Origin: Micromussa lordhowensis
Lineage: Eukaryota > Cnidaria > Anthozoa > Scleractinia > Lobophylliidae
Length of the DNA stretch: 64,000 bases
Direction of reading: 5' to 3'
Assembly: GCA_964020085.1 (NCBI GenBank)
Contig: OZ026601.1
Location: 508,501 to 572,500, forward strand
The notes under the pieces are model-generated. The model had not been told where the DNA came from and did no database searches. It saw only the letters and a list, made by a program, of their open reading frames with translations. This document shows, one piece after another, positions 49,401-62,000 of the stretch. Position 1 is the stretch's first letter. Each line of letters opens with the position of its first letter. The position numbers and the translations under genes were made by a program.

Positions 49401-52400
49401 GCGGTATTATTAGAAAATTGAATTTTCAGGTCTTGTCTGATGACAAGTTTTCTGTCGCCATCATCTGAGGTGATGAGCTGCGTTCCATCTTCCATTTGTT
49501 CTTGTGCTGCAGAAAAGTCGTTCACTTTACGAACGAGTTCGTCAGACAAGAAAAACCCAACCTTCAACTGAACATGAAACACGGAATAAATCAGTAAACC
49601 CCGAAACAGTTTCAGAGCTGTAAAGTCACAGGGAATCCATGGTGTCGCCGATGTAACTACCAAATTCTCAGTATTGCCATTTGCAGAAACATGCAGTGAT
49701 TAGAGTGGAGAATTAACAGTTTGATCGCATCCGTCTTACTGCAAGGTCTTAGAAGTTTTTAAACTGGCTTTACGACACGCACAGTTCCTTTACCATCTTT
49801 TTTTTATTTTTGAGTTGAAAACGCCTTACATCATAATTCTTTTTGACGCCAGTTGAAGTGAGAAGGGGGAAAAAGAGAGTTTGGAGAAAAAACTGATTTT
49901 ATAAACCAGCCAGTGTATGAAAAGAAGAGGTTCAATGTTTAAAAACAATTCTCAACATTTCGAGGTTGCTATATACATAGTAAATAGAGCATATTACATG
50001 GCTGCTTGGAGATACGAAATTTCTCTTTGAATGTTGGAAAAGAGCGGAAATTTCATATCTCCAAGCGGCCAAGTAATGTTCTATCATTATATAAACACCA
50101 ATGAAATGGCCAACAATTTGACTTTCGCTGCGAAAATCGCGACTTATTATGCACCCATAGCAACGGTGATCTTTTCACATGTGAAGATATATATGTTATT
50201 TGCCGGCTGGGAGGTCCGTATAGTGAAAAACTGTGACCGAGGTCTTGAAAATGCTGCCCGAGGCCGCAGGCCGAGGGCAGCATTTTCAAGCCCGAGGTCA
50301 CAGTTTTTCACTATACGGACCGACCCTAAGCCGGCAAATAACTTATTTATTTTTTTCCTGCGCTAATTTGGCTTAAAATTGGGTTTACACAACTTTGTTA
50401 TTGAATTGGTTTACGTGCCGTCTACAAACCATCGTAAAAAATCTAACGAACGAACGAGCGAGTAAACTCAGACACTACCCAAAGAAAGATGTATTAACAG
50501 ATTTATTTTGAATTGCTTTTATGTTAGTTGCATCTAATTCACCAGTTAAGTGTTTTTCCGATAGTGAAATTTCGCGCAGTTTGACTGAAGTTGCACTACA
50601 AGCACAATCTCTATCAGTCGTTGCGAATCACCCGAAATCAGACCTTTTTACCGTAAATTGAGTAGCAGAAAGCGAGGAAATTCGTTAAGTATATTCTACA
50701 GAATTTCTCTTAAATACAGCAACTATCAGAGAGGCTAAACTCGACTGCATTTGACTTCTGTTAGCTTAAAATTGTGCGGTGAAAAACACAGAATTACGCG
50801 CCATTACAACGCCGAGCTACAACCAACCACACAAACTCTCAGAGCTACAAAATACTCAATTAAATCTACTTACAGTGACCTTCCTTGCTATTTAAAAGTG
50901 GCCAGAGGTAAACTTCCGTTGATTAATCTACCATGGAAGTGTAAAAAGGGAAAAGATCGACGATTACCGCTAGCTCATTCACGAAACCTAGCTGAACATG
51001 ACAATTTCACCCGCGCTGTTTCCCGCCGTTACCGTGACCGTGGTCAGAGATAGGAAAATCCGGACCGCGCTAAGAACCAATCAGATTGCAGGATTCGTTA
51101 CCGTGCCCTCTTGGAAAAAAATAAAACATGTTATTTTCACGTGTGAAGATATCATGTTTTCGCGCGAAAGATCAACTGGTATTTCATGGGTGTTTAGATA
51201 TTAAAACGCTCTTACCTAATTCATCAAAATATTTATAAAGCCAAGAGTACTAGAGTCTCTTAATGAAGCCCAGTGAGATTAGCATGGCGTCGAAACATCA
51301 GTCATCGTCGGCAACAGTTCTTTTCAGAACTACGCTCATACTACTGATGCTCCAGGGTTCAAACAATTTATCATGATAAGTAAAGTATCATCATGACATG
51401 CCACCCAGTCATCACAAACGAATAACTGAGATACGTAATGAAGTTACCTCTAATGTTTTATTGGGCTTGACCGTTATACTGCCAGGAGCCTGGGTCCTAG
51501 ATGTCTTGGCCGATGGAGTAGGCTCAGTGGACATAATCTTGAACGGAACCCTCGCATCAAACCTCATGGTCAGCGGTGTTTCAGTGGTGTTTCCCAACAC
51601 GAACCGATGAACCAGCGGTGCTGCCCCATGCAGCTGGTGAGGATTAAGGAACAGTGTTACGACAGTTGAATAGAATTGTTTGAATGAATGGTTTTTGGCT
51701 TGACAATGAAATATTCTGCATGTCACTTCTCAAAAAAATGGGCAATTTACAATTTGTGCGTCCACATTACGCGTGAAATGCATGGACAAATACAGAACAC
51801 AAAAAAGAATTCTTCCTTCCAATATCAAACCTTTGACTGACTTGTGAAGTTGTGAATTTTCTTGTTTAAAATGGGGAAATGAACATTTTTTAATCCCTGG
51901 GTCTTTTTTCGACAAAAAGATGTGGCTTGCGACCCCCTGGATGCCCCCCCGGATCCTCCATTGCTTAGGAGTGAAAAAAGCAATCAATAATCAGTGAACA
52001 CAAAAAAACAACTAACCAAGTCAGACGCTGCTGTTATGAACTCAGTGCCTTTGTCTTCTTCAGTTTCAATTGAAAGTCTGGAGTAGAGAGAACAAAGCAA
52101 GTTAGAGAAGAGTTTAGGACGGGGAGACGAGTTTCTTATACATGTCACCAAAAATGCGTCCTCTTCCCCGTTATATCTTACTAAAGCGATTGTGTGTGTT
52201 GTTTTGAATTTCAGAGGGGGTGGGAAGGGATACACCACAGGGATCTCTTCAAAGCGATCGTTCTTCCTAAAATAGTGCATGGTCTCCCTGTTTATGGCGC
52301 ATGCCAAGTGGATTTAAATACAATGCTTCCTGGATAGATGCTTTAAGAGGCGCTACTCCTCAAAACTTTATAATATTCACGAGCCCCTGGAAAAATCTGA

Positions 52401-55400
52401 CAGGAGACTGTTCAAGAACATTAGTAGCGATAGTTCTCAGCCGCTGAACCCTATGTTGCCTCAAGCCAAAGCGTCCTCCCTTAGATTAAGATGTAAAAAT
52501 AGTCAGTTACCCAAGATAAATACTATTATATTATTATTGACGAGGTTACGCCACAAGGACAGAATATTTTGGTTCAAGTCACAGACGTCTCCCGAGCGAG
52601 GGAAGAAATCATTTTTTTCTAATCTTTTAGCCCAGCAAAGACACCACCTGAGAGAGTACATGTTTTATTCTGGAAGGCATTCAACAGAGCACTTTTTCGC
52701 TGTGAAACTTACGAAGCAGGGTCTATGTTAGCCGTTATGTCCAGGCGGAAGGGATGTAACGCCATTCCATGTGCTCGTGTCACGCGGCCAGGTATTTCAA
52801 GAAGCTGAAACATGCAAAAACAGAATCACAGATCAAATACGCTCGCGATTAATTCAATACTCCAAGATGGCTCTACTGCAAGGTGAATCAATATTTCAAG
52901 GGCGGCGAGTGCGCAAATGATTTGATTTAAGGTGGGCGTGGATTTCCCCTCTCCCTCCACCCCACCCCCCCCCCCACCCTCATTCCTCTCGCCTGTTTCT
53001 CTCCCCAACCTTCCTCTGCTTCAAAAATTCAAGATAGCGGCGAAATATTTCGCTTAGAAATATTGAGCTTGCGCTAAAATACGCCTGCAGTGCAGGTTAC
53101 GACTAACTTGAATTTGCGACCAATCAAACAACACTGAGCGCTTGATAGTTGGCGGTTAAAAAACAGCAAAAGATTAATCTAGGCAACCGACGCATTTATA
53201 CATAGCCTGCGTTTAAAACTAGAAGCTTGTGGGACGGTATACCCTCCACAAATTTCTAGTTCTGCCAACTTCAATTTCTTCTCATTTAAGGTCTATCTTT
53301 CCTGACGTGTTGGAAATATTTCGCGCAAACCGAATACCAAGAAACAGAAAAATAATCCTGGTGGTTTCTGTAACTAACCTGATGATCTAGACTCATAAAA
53401 GCCGCAGCATAAGCTGTGCACAGTTCTCCAGAAGAGTTTTCCGTGTAAGGGTAGAACAATACCTTGGCAGACGAATGACTTTTTGCAGGAATCACCTGGA
53501 AATAAGCAAACGATTTTATTAATGAGATCTGCGTCTAAACGGAGCTGTGCCACCACACAATAAGTCAATGTTTTGAATTCACAAAATTACTTTCAAGAAA
53601 ACAGTCAAAATAATGGTCCACTATAATAAAGGCAAAGTCTGCATCAAGTGATACATTAGGCCGGAGCTTATCCCGGTATCTGTAGCATGATGCGACTGGG
53701 CTTATTTTACTACTCCATCCTTGGATGGTATGCTAGTCCTTCGCAAGGTAACTTCGCAGTTCCTAGCATTAAGTTCGTCGGTACCCTTATTTCATACGAC
53801 TGGGCGGAGAGAGGCACTGTGAGAGTAAAGTGTCTTGCCCAAAAACACAACACAATGTCCCCGCCGGACCGCTCGATCCAAAGCCCAGAGCGCTAACCAT
53901 TTGGCCACCGCATCTCCCTAACTTGAACTAGGCAAGCGCAACATTTCGCTAATTTTCCAAGTACAACATACGCGCAATTATTCAAAATTAAAAAGAGAAA
54001 ACGGACACCCAAGAGTCTACTAAATCAAACCGGAAAAAGGAGGGCTAAAAGGTTGGGACTGTTCGCGAATGAAAAGCCAAATTAGCAAGTAAGACTCAGT
54101 ATGGACTAAAACCAGGTTACACGACATAAGCTATTTTGTGACGTATAACCATGACGCAGGTAGAGAACTGTCTGTCAAACCTGTTGACTTGGCGTGACGT
54201 CAAATGGCCTGTTAGCGCGCGCTCCTTCGTGTGCCCTCAGCTCAACTTGTATAAATGGTTTCTCCTCACACCGATAACAGTCTTCTTCCTGGATGGCTGG
54301 TACAACTTCCTGGCCGTCCTTTATCAATGGTAAGGGCTGCCCGATGAACACCAGCATGTCCAGGAGCTGGTTATCCTGTGGTACAATGTTGTATGTCTCC
54401 CAGTCTAAGCGGATGTCTGTGAGGAAGGATTCAAAAGAATCTTGGTTCAATCGATTCTGTCACACTTACCATTCTACTCTTTTAGTCAATGTTACTTTGA
54501 ATTTGACAATAATGCCCAAAAACAGTGTCACTTGTTCTTTGTGGAAAAATAAAATCAAAGAATCCTATAAAAATATAAATGAGGGGAACTTTGATGATTT
54601 TCTCATTGGCGATAATTAGTTAACGTCTGGGAAACGCGTTGGTAAAAGAAATTGAAAGCATATGTGTCATAACATGTGCATTTTAAAAAGTTTAGTCTAA
54701 AGTTTTCAAGCTCGTCGTTTGCAATCCGTGTCAATATTCAGTATCCTGGTTCCTTTATGGTTTATTAAATTATCTCTGTGGTCTTTTATCCATCTTAGTA
54801 AACTACTATTTTGAGGTTTTTTCCATTTTAAGTGATTCTGATAATACCGTGACTGAGCTTCTTTAAATAACGAACGAGACATTTCCAGTTGAAAAACGGC
54901 AAACGACACTCCATCGCGCGCGATTCCCTCGAGACCACATGTCCGCAAACTGAATAACAGTCTTCCATTAACTTACCATAAGGGCTGGTGTTGTTGATTC
55001 TGAGAGATCTTTGAACTGAAGGAGCTCCAGAAACATGCGTGCCAAACCTAAAGCAAACACAATTTGTCAATACCTCTCTGTCCTGGAAAAAAGGTCGGTG
55101 ATGCTCTTGGTCTCGCCAAGTGATGTAAATCAAGGATTTTGGTCTCGCTTAGATTGCTTAGGATGAAACTCAAATATTTTGAGTCGTCAAGGTAAGGTTC
55201 GGCGCTCGAAAAAGGAACGCTGTCTGTATGTTTCTGAGGGCTCAAAAAAACTTCGAGTCACTCCCAGATTGATCTCCCCCTAGGGAGTTTAATTCAAATT
55301 TCTAGACGAGGATCCCCGACTATTTCACAAGGAATATTACCCCACCCCCCTAACCCCCCTCCCCCTCCCCCACCCCGCTCGGAATTCTGTGTTAAAGCGA

Positions 55401-55657
55401 AAAACATGTTACATTTTGTTGCTCAAATCTTACCGAAGAATTGGTGCCTGGTCTTTCATCATCTGGAAGTTCAGCGGACATCCTACAACATCCATTTTGA
55501 CTGGAATGTACACAGGATCGATACCTTCAATCTGGGAAAAAGTGTGTCACGCAAAACTGTGTAACGATGTCATGAAATTCAAAGTTGTGTTATATAAACC
55601 TTCCTTGTCTAGTTGAACAATTGATACAGCGTGATGCAAAATGTTTAAGACTATTGC

Positions 55658-55688
<31 letters not shown>

Positions 55689-55710
55689 CCAAAATAAAAA
55701 TTCAAAACCC

Positions 55711-55741
<31 letters not shown>

Positions 55742-55827
55742 AAAAGAAGGTACATATGCAAAGACTCTCGCCAAGATTCAGATCACAGCAATTTTTCTCA
55801 TGGAAGATATGCGAAGAAACGTTTTCC

Positions 55828-55871
<44 letters not shown>

Positions 55872-56058
55872 TGTACATGGGCACCAACATGGCGGCCGGA
55901 AACCAGCAGAAACATCTGTCACTGAGTTTTGCTACGAAAGAGTGAATTTATCTCTCGAATAACTCAAAAATGTAACAATAGTACTTTATTCTAATACAAG
56001 AACTGTTCAGATAGCAGAATTCCCCGAAATAAGTCACCTTTTAAACCAACATAACAGG

Positions 56059-56092
<34 letters not shown>

Positions 56093-59000
56093 GAAGCTTA
56101 GAAATTCAAGGGTAGTCTATCACTAAACCAAGAACCCATTCGGAGTGAAAATATGTATGAATATTAGTTTTTAGCTGCTCTCATACAGCATGAAAGTAAA
56201 CTTTCAGGAGGATCAATATTTCTGAAGTTTAAAATTTTGTGACGTCATGTGAAAACCAGCAATAGTCTCTGAACCGTGCAAAAATGGCCAACGACGAGTT
56301 TGAATTACAATTTCATGGTGTTTAGTGAGGCGTTACATAATGGCACACATGTAGGGCCGCGTTACCGTGTAACGAGCGATACAATCGTTGTGGCGTGACA
56401 CACACCTTACAGACCAGTAAGTCTCTGTAAGCGCCCCACATGTCACTGTGGCCAGTAATTTCAATCATTTGATAACCGAATGGTAACAGCTTTCCCGAGG
56501 CTGGACTTGGCACAAACGCTGCTCCTCTTCTGTCACGCAAGATGGCGTGACAGTAATCTAAAAGAAAACAAAAGAAAAAGACAATCAGTTTCGGGAGTAA
56601 GAGAAAGGTCATCCACTCTACTCACCCCACCCCTAGATGGGATGCAAGTCCACTGCAAACGTCATTCTTAAAACTCTGTTATCTCATCACGTCTCTCCTA
56701 GCTGAGAGCCTGTCCACAGTCTGTATTTCTACAAACGGTTTGCTCAAAGAATGAGTAAATGTCGAGAGGAAGGCAGGAATACAGAAGAGGGGGAGGGGTA
56801 GGGAGGGAGGCTGGAATTTGGCAAGAAAGGAAGAAAGAAATAGTGCTTAGATTCTGACCTGCATGAGCTTTAATAGCCGTCTTGCTGATTGGGTCAGCAA
56901 TATTCGCAGTTCTTCCCAAAAGTCTTGTCCTGTTCACAGACCAACAAGAAAGAAACGTTTTCAAACATAAGCTTCTTTACTGTGGTCATATAAACTAATC
57001 AAAGTGTCATTTGAGCCCCAATCTGTAGGTTTTCTCAGTTTTCTCGGCAAAGCTTTCCAAAAACTCATCTGCATGGGGTTTGAAACCACGGCCTTTTCCG
57101 GACCATGCTGATCAGTTCTTCCCTTTGCTCCAAGTTATAAGGTAGAAGGAGGGTGTAACGCATATGATATTTCCAACAGTGTCGGTATAGCAACGATAAA
57201 TCAATCTGATCGGTTCAAATCCCATTAAGTTAGGACAATTTCTCTATGTTCCAGGCGTGGTTTCAATACATATGGGCGGCTTCAACTAGAAACGAATTTA
57301 TGAGGCTTACGACCGTTTCATAATAATGTGTAAAATGCTTTACATAAGTAATGAAACCACAAGCTTTAACAGAAAGAGAAAACAAACAGCGGTTACAAAC
57401 ATAACAGTAAGGTTTCGCATGGTATATTTAACTTGACGTTTCGTATGTTACAACATACATCTTCAGAAGTGACGGTTACAAAATATGACGAGATTTAAAA
57501 AGACAAAAACTAAAGCGAGGTATTGGTAACTAGCTAGACAACAATGGAAAAAAAGAAACTACATCCGGTGTGAATTAATAAAGAAGGAGATTTTCACTAC
57601 CGACGTTTTCATTTAGGGCGGGTTTCAAGTCCCGTATTAACAACGTTTCCTTGATTTTACACTGTAAATCACATTGACCACTTGCTAAGATCTCAAAATG
57701 GTCTCATTTGATGTTGTGACCAGTGGAAATCGAATGCTCAGCAACAGCGGAGGCGTGAGCAATTTGAGTGAGAGCTTTGAAGTGCTCAGTCTTTCTGTCA
57801 TGTAATCTTCTTTTCGTTTTGCCGATGTAAAAAGCATCACAATCCCAGCTATTGGCTTTGTAGACAATCTTAGATTTCTGCGACCGGTTGAAACGATCTT
57901 TATAAGGAAAGAAAGACTTAATTCTACGAGTGTTCTGAAAAACAACCCTGAGGTTGACGAAACCATAAAACTTATCAACACAAGATTTTAATCGGCGTGT
58001 AATAGCATCGCTATGGAGACCTAAATAAGGTAAAACAAGGGTTACATCTTTCTTAGGAACTGTGAGAGTAGGTTTTGTGAAGGCTTGCTCACGCCTCCGC
58101 TGTTGCTGAGCATTCGATTTCCACTGGTCACAACATCAAATGGGACCATTTTGAGATCTTAGCAAGTGGTCAATGTGATTTACAGTGTAAAATCAAGGAA
58201 ACGTTGTTAATACGGGACTTGAAACCCGCCCTAAATGAAAACGTCGGTAGTGAAAATCTCCTTCTTTATTAATTCACACCGGATGTAGTTTCTTTTTTTC
58301 CATTGTTGTCTAGCTAGTTACCAATACCTCGCTTTAGTTTTTGTCTTTTTAAATCTCGTCATATTTTGTAACCGTCACTTCTGAAGATGTATGTTGTAAC
58401 ATACGAAACGTCAAGTTAAATATACCATGCGAAACCTTACTGTTATGTTTGTAACCGCTGTTTGTTTTCTCTTTCTGTTAAAGTTGAAATGGCCGAAAAA
58501 CAAGAATATTTATGAAACCACAAGCTAGTTACAGATTTCGTTAAAACCGGTAACAACAAACAAACCTTTTGCTTTGTGGAGCACCTAAGGGAAGAAGAAA
58601 GAAAAATTAAAAATAAGATATGCCTTTAACATGAGTGGTTCTATTCATTTTTTTTTCAGTTACTAGTGTTCTCCTAGCCTCCCACGCAGACACTCTTAGG
58701 GCTCGTCACGCGTGACGAGCCCCTAAGAGCGTCTGCGTGGGAGGCTAGTGTTCTCCTGGCCTTTTTCTCCGTTATTTAACAGTAACAGATAGTTTTGATG
58801 AGTCTGCAGCGGAGTTCCTCAGGTGTGCAAAAGAATGACTTGGAAACTGGATACCGGCAAAGCGGCGAGCGGGAAAAAGATGCGTGCGAGAACTGGACGC
58901 GAGGCCGCTTGTCTCCAGTTTTCACGCGGCCATTTTTCCGCTATCTTACTTCTCTTCTCGCTGGACGTTATTCGAGGGTAACTAGCGTCTGCTTCCAGTT

Positions 59001-62000
59001 CCAGTCTCTACAACGACGAATGTTTTACGTTATCTGTCAGTCGATCTGCTTACCATCAGGCGGAGTTGGCGGTTTAGCCGCTTTGAAGTGATTCATCTCT
59101 AAACTAAAGCGCGCTCTAATAGCGGATGTGTTGGTGAGGACAAGAGTCGTGCGAGGACAACTGGCCAGCGGTACCGTTTCAAAATCTAGCAGCAGCTCGC
59201 GGTTGTCGAGAGAGGTTTCTTTGATCTCTTCAGGTCTGAAAAGAAAACAAGACATTCTTTTTGGAGGACCGTAGCAACAAAATGAAAAATAGCGACCAGT
59301 CTCCTTTCATGAAAGATAAAACCACAGTGCTTAGAGACACTGTACTTTAATAGGAGGTCACGAAATTCTCAAAGTACCATTTTGCAACAAGACGATGCAT
59401 GACGGCTGTGATTGAGATATCAGATAACGATATCGTGCTGTCCAGTAGAGCAGGGTGGACGTATATAAGGATGACTTTAAAATACAAACTGTACTGAGCG
59501 AGCTTTCGTTCAGTGAAAACACCTTCATTATAACATTCCAGTGTTCGTAATAACAAGATAAACGTGAAGGCTGTTTTGAGGTCGCTTAACACGGCCTTTC
59601 TGCCAATATCTCGGTCACGTTTCAAGCAACACTAAATCTCTTTGCTTATCTCATTAACCACTGTTTGGCGGTTTTGTGTAAATTTTTGGGTAATTTTTGG
59701 GCATTTTGGGAAAGAGATTTTTTTTCAAAGGATAGGTTAAATTGAGGAAAATATGAAATGTTGAAGATTTGATGGATTTGGAAAATTGAAATTTGAAGTG
59801 AACAATTAGTAAACGGATACCAAACAGTCCCCTAGCAACCTGGGGTTCTCTTTTGCGGGGGTCAACTGTCTGGTAGTGTTTCCAACCCATCTTAATCCTA
59901 ACAATTTCCTTTTTTTATATCACTTCAAATTTCACGCCTATTCATGTTTACCCCCGCCTTAAAAGGGTTCTCCTATAGGTTCGCACGTAACTCGGTTTTA
60001 AATGACTAGCAATATTAAAACCCCCCATCTGGAGGGGACGCTAGTCTGTTCCAGGTTTCTACCTATCATTCTGCCAGGCTGCCCCAACTCTCCTGGGTGG
60101 AGAGAGACACTGTTAGAGGAAAAGAACTTATCCAAGGATAGCACAAAATGACACAGGGCATGGCTCGAACCCAGACCACTAGACCGCGAGTCCAACGCTG
60201 TAACTGTTTAGGCTAGCGCCACCAAGTCTTTCGACCCATCCAGACCAGCCGATGGAACTTACACTTACCTGTCAAGATCAAAGATCTTTGGAGTTTCGAA
60301 CGTGACATTCAGTCCCTGTACGTCAGCCGCGATAGACAGCCATACAGGGTCCGGCATCCTTAGCACTTCACAGCACGTGATTAGATCGCTAACAGGGCCC
60401 TGTGGGACATTTCAAACAAGAAAACATGAAGTACTAGACTTAAAACAACGAGCCAGACTTGAAAGTACACTGAAGACATGACAGTGGCTTTCAAAATAAA
60501 TCCGCTACCTTTTTATGACCCGTAAATGTAAGCTTGATGGAGCGCTCTTCTCTGGGCTCCAGCCATCCCTGGTTAGGTTCGAATGTTAAAGTATAGTCTC
60601 CTTCCAGGATCTGCAGCGAATGAGTTGAAAGCGTTACAATATCAAACAGGTTCGTTATTGCAAAGATACAACAACAGCAACAACACAACAAAGTCAAAAG
60701 GCCATTTCCGAGTTGCTTTTGCCTCTGTGTCAAAACGAGTCTAAGTGCGAAACCATTTATATGGAAACGAGTTACGCCTACAGGTTTATTTTCATGCAAA
60801 TCAAACTCGTCTTCATATGAAAGGTTTTGCACGGTGACTCGTTTTGAAAGAGAGGCAGAGGTAACTCGGAAATGGCCTATTTTTTGTTCATTTTCATAAT
60901 GACCTATCATCGAGAAAAACTGAGGCCAGAAGGCCAGATTAGCTTGAGAAGACAGACACGTACGAAAGAGACGAGTTTCGAGTCGAAAAATTCAATTGAA
61001 AAATCACGATTAGCTGCTGCTCAGGCCTGAACAACAACCAATCAGAGTTCCCTATGAGCTACGTCATCACAACAAAAAAATCTTACACTTCAGAAAGTCG
61101 TTCTTACAGTGGATGAAGAAATAGTCACAAGTTTGGAAAAATGTTATTTAAAGATTCACACAAGTCAACGTTACTTTTGCTTGCGCAAAGGTTTTGTGGT
61201 AATCTTTTCCCGCCTCCCCTCCAATCAATGTTTACCCCTTAAAATTACATTTGATAAGGAAAGCCTTTGTGGGTTTGCATCCATAGCTTATTTATCTTTA
61301 TAATATAGATAGGACCCTGCGCGCGCTCTGATTGGTCGAAAACCCATGTTTTATCAGAGTATAAAACATAGAAAAAGCGTGTTTTATTGTTTTGCGCGCT
61401 TAAAACCTATATCATAAAGCAAATGAAGAAGCCTAATCCGTGTATTACACTGTGATAAAACACCCCGGACATTTGAGAACACTCGAGAAATGTAGAAAAC
61501 ACTCGCCTGCGGCTCGTGTATTCTACATTTCCCTCGAGTTCTCAAATGCCCGTCGTGTTTTATCACAGTGTAATACACGGCATAGGCTTCTTTATCTGTT
61601 AAAAAATTGTAGCGAGACCGAAGTGTTTCCCAGATTCTAGGAAAAATACTGAGATAAATGTTAACATTTGAAAAAAACATTCTGTGCTTACCTCATTCCA
61701 CGCAAACTGTGCTCTGAGTAGCGACTGATTGTGAAGCACAACTTCTCTACTGACCGAAACTCCTAAATAGACCTTCTCGATGTACATGTCGCAGGATAAC
61801 AGACAAACTTGAGGACTTTGCACTTCGGCAAACACTGACAAATAGCTGAAGGAAAATTAAAGATGATTTTAGCATAGATACTTCGACGCTAATATTACTG
61901 TAGAGGTGGACGTTTCCGTGAAAACTATAACTATAAAGAACTATAAAACGAATCAAAATTGAACCTAAAGTTACTCACTCTCTAAAAAGGAAAGCGATTC

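Larger units (their letters stand above)
57366..58511. mobile_element. Penelope-like element fragment, inverted arms, GIY-YIG end
   Basis: Arms of 398 bp, 57365-57762 and 58085-58482, are reverse complements. They are framed by a 15-bp target duplication ATGAAACCACAAGCT at 57351-57365 and 58512-58526. The minus strand from about 57840 reads CDAFYIGKTKRRLHDRKTEH and then a run through GHNIK: the GIY-YIG endonuclease typical of Penelope-like elements. In the left arm the codon after GHNIK is TGA; the right arm has TGG, so the left copy is broken. Both arms hold a hammerhead-type motif. The reverse transcriptase is absent. It lies in the DLEC1-like intron between exons 58566-58584 and 56859-56929. 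Confidence 0.8.

Noticed and set aside
56859..56929. Reading the exon in the frame QDFWEELRILLTQSARRLLK
   Set aside because: That frame meets a stop in the next exon. The TRLLGRTANIADPISKTAIK frame continues correctly and is reached through the microexon.
57685..57981. 98-residue minus-strand gene
   Set aside because: It is a shadow frame over the Penelope-like GIY-YIG region.
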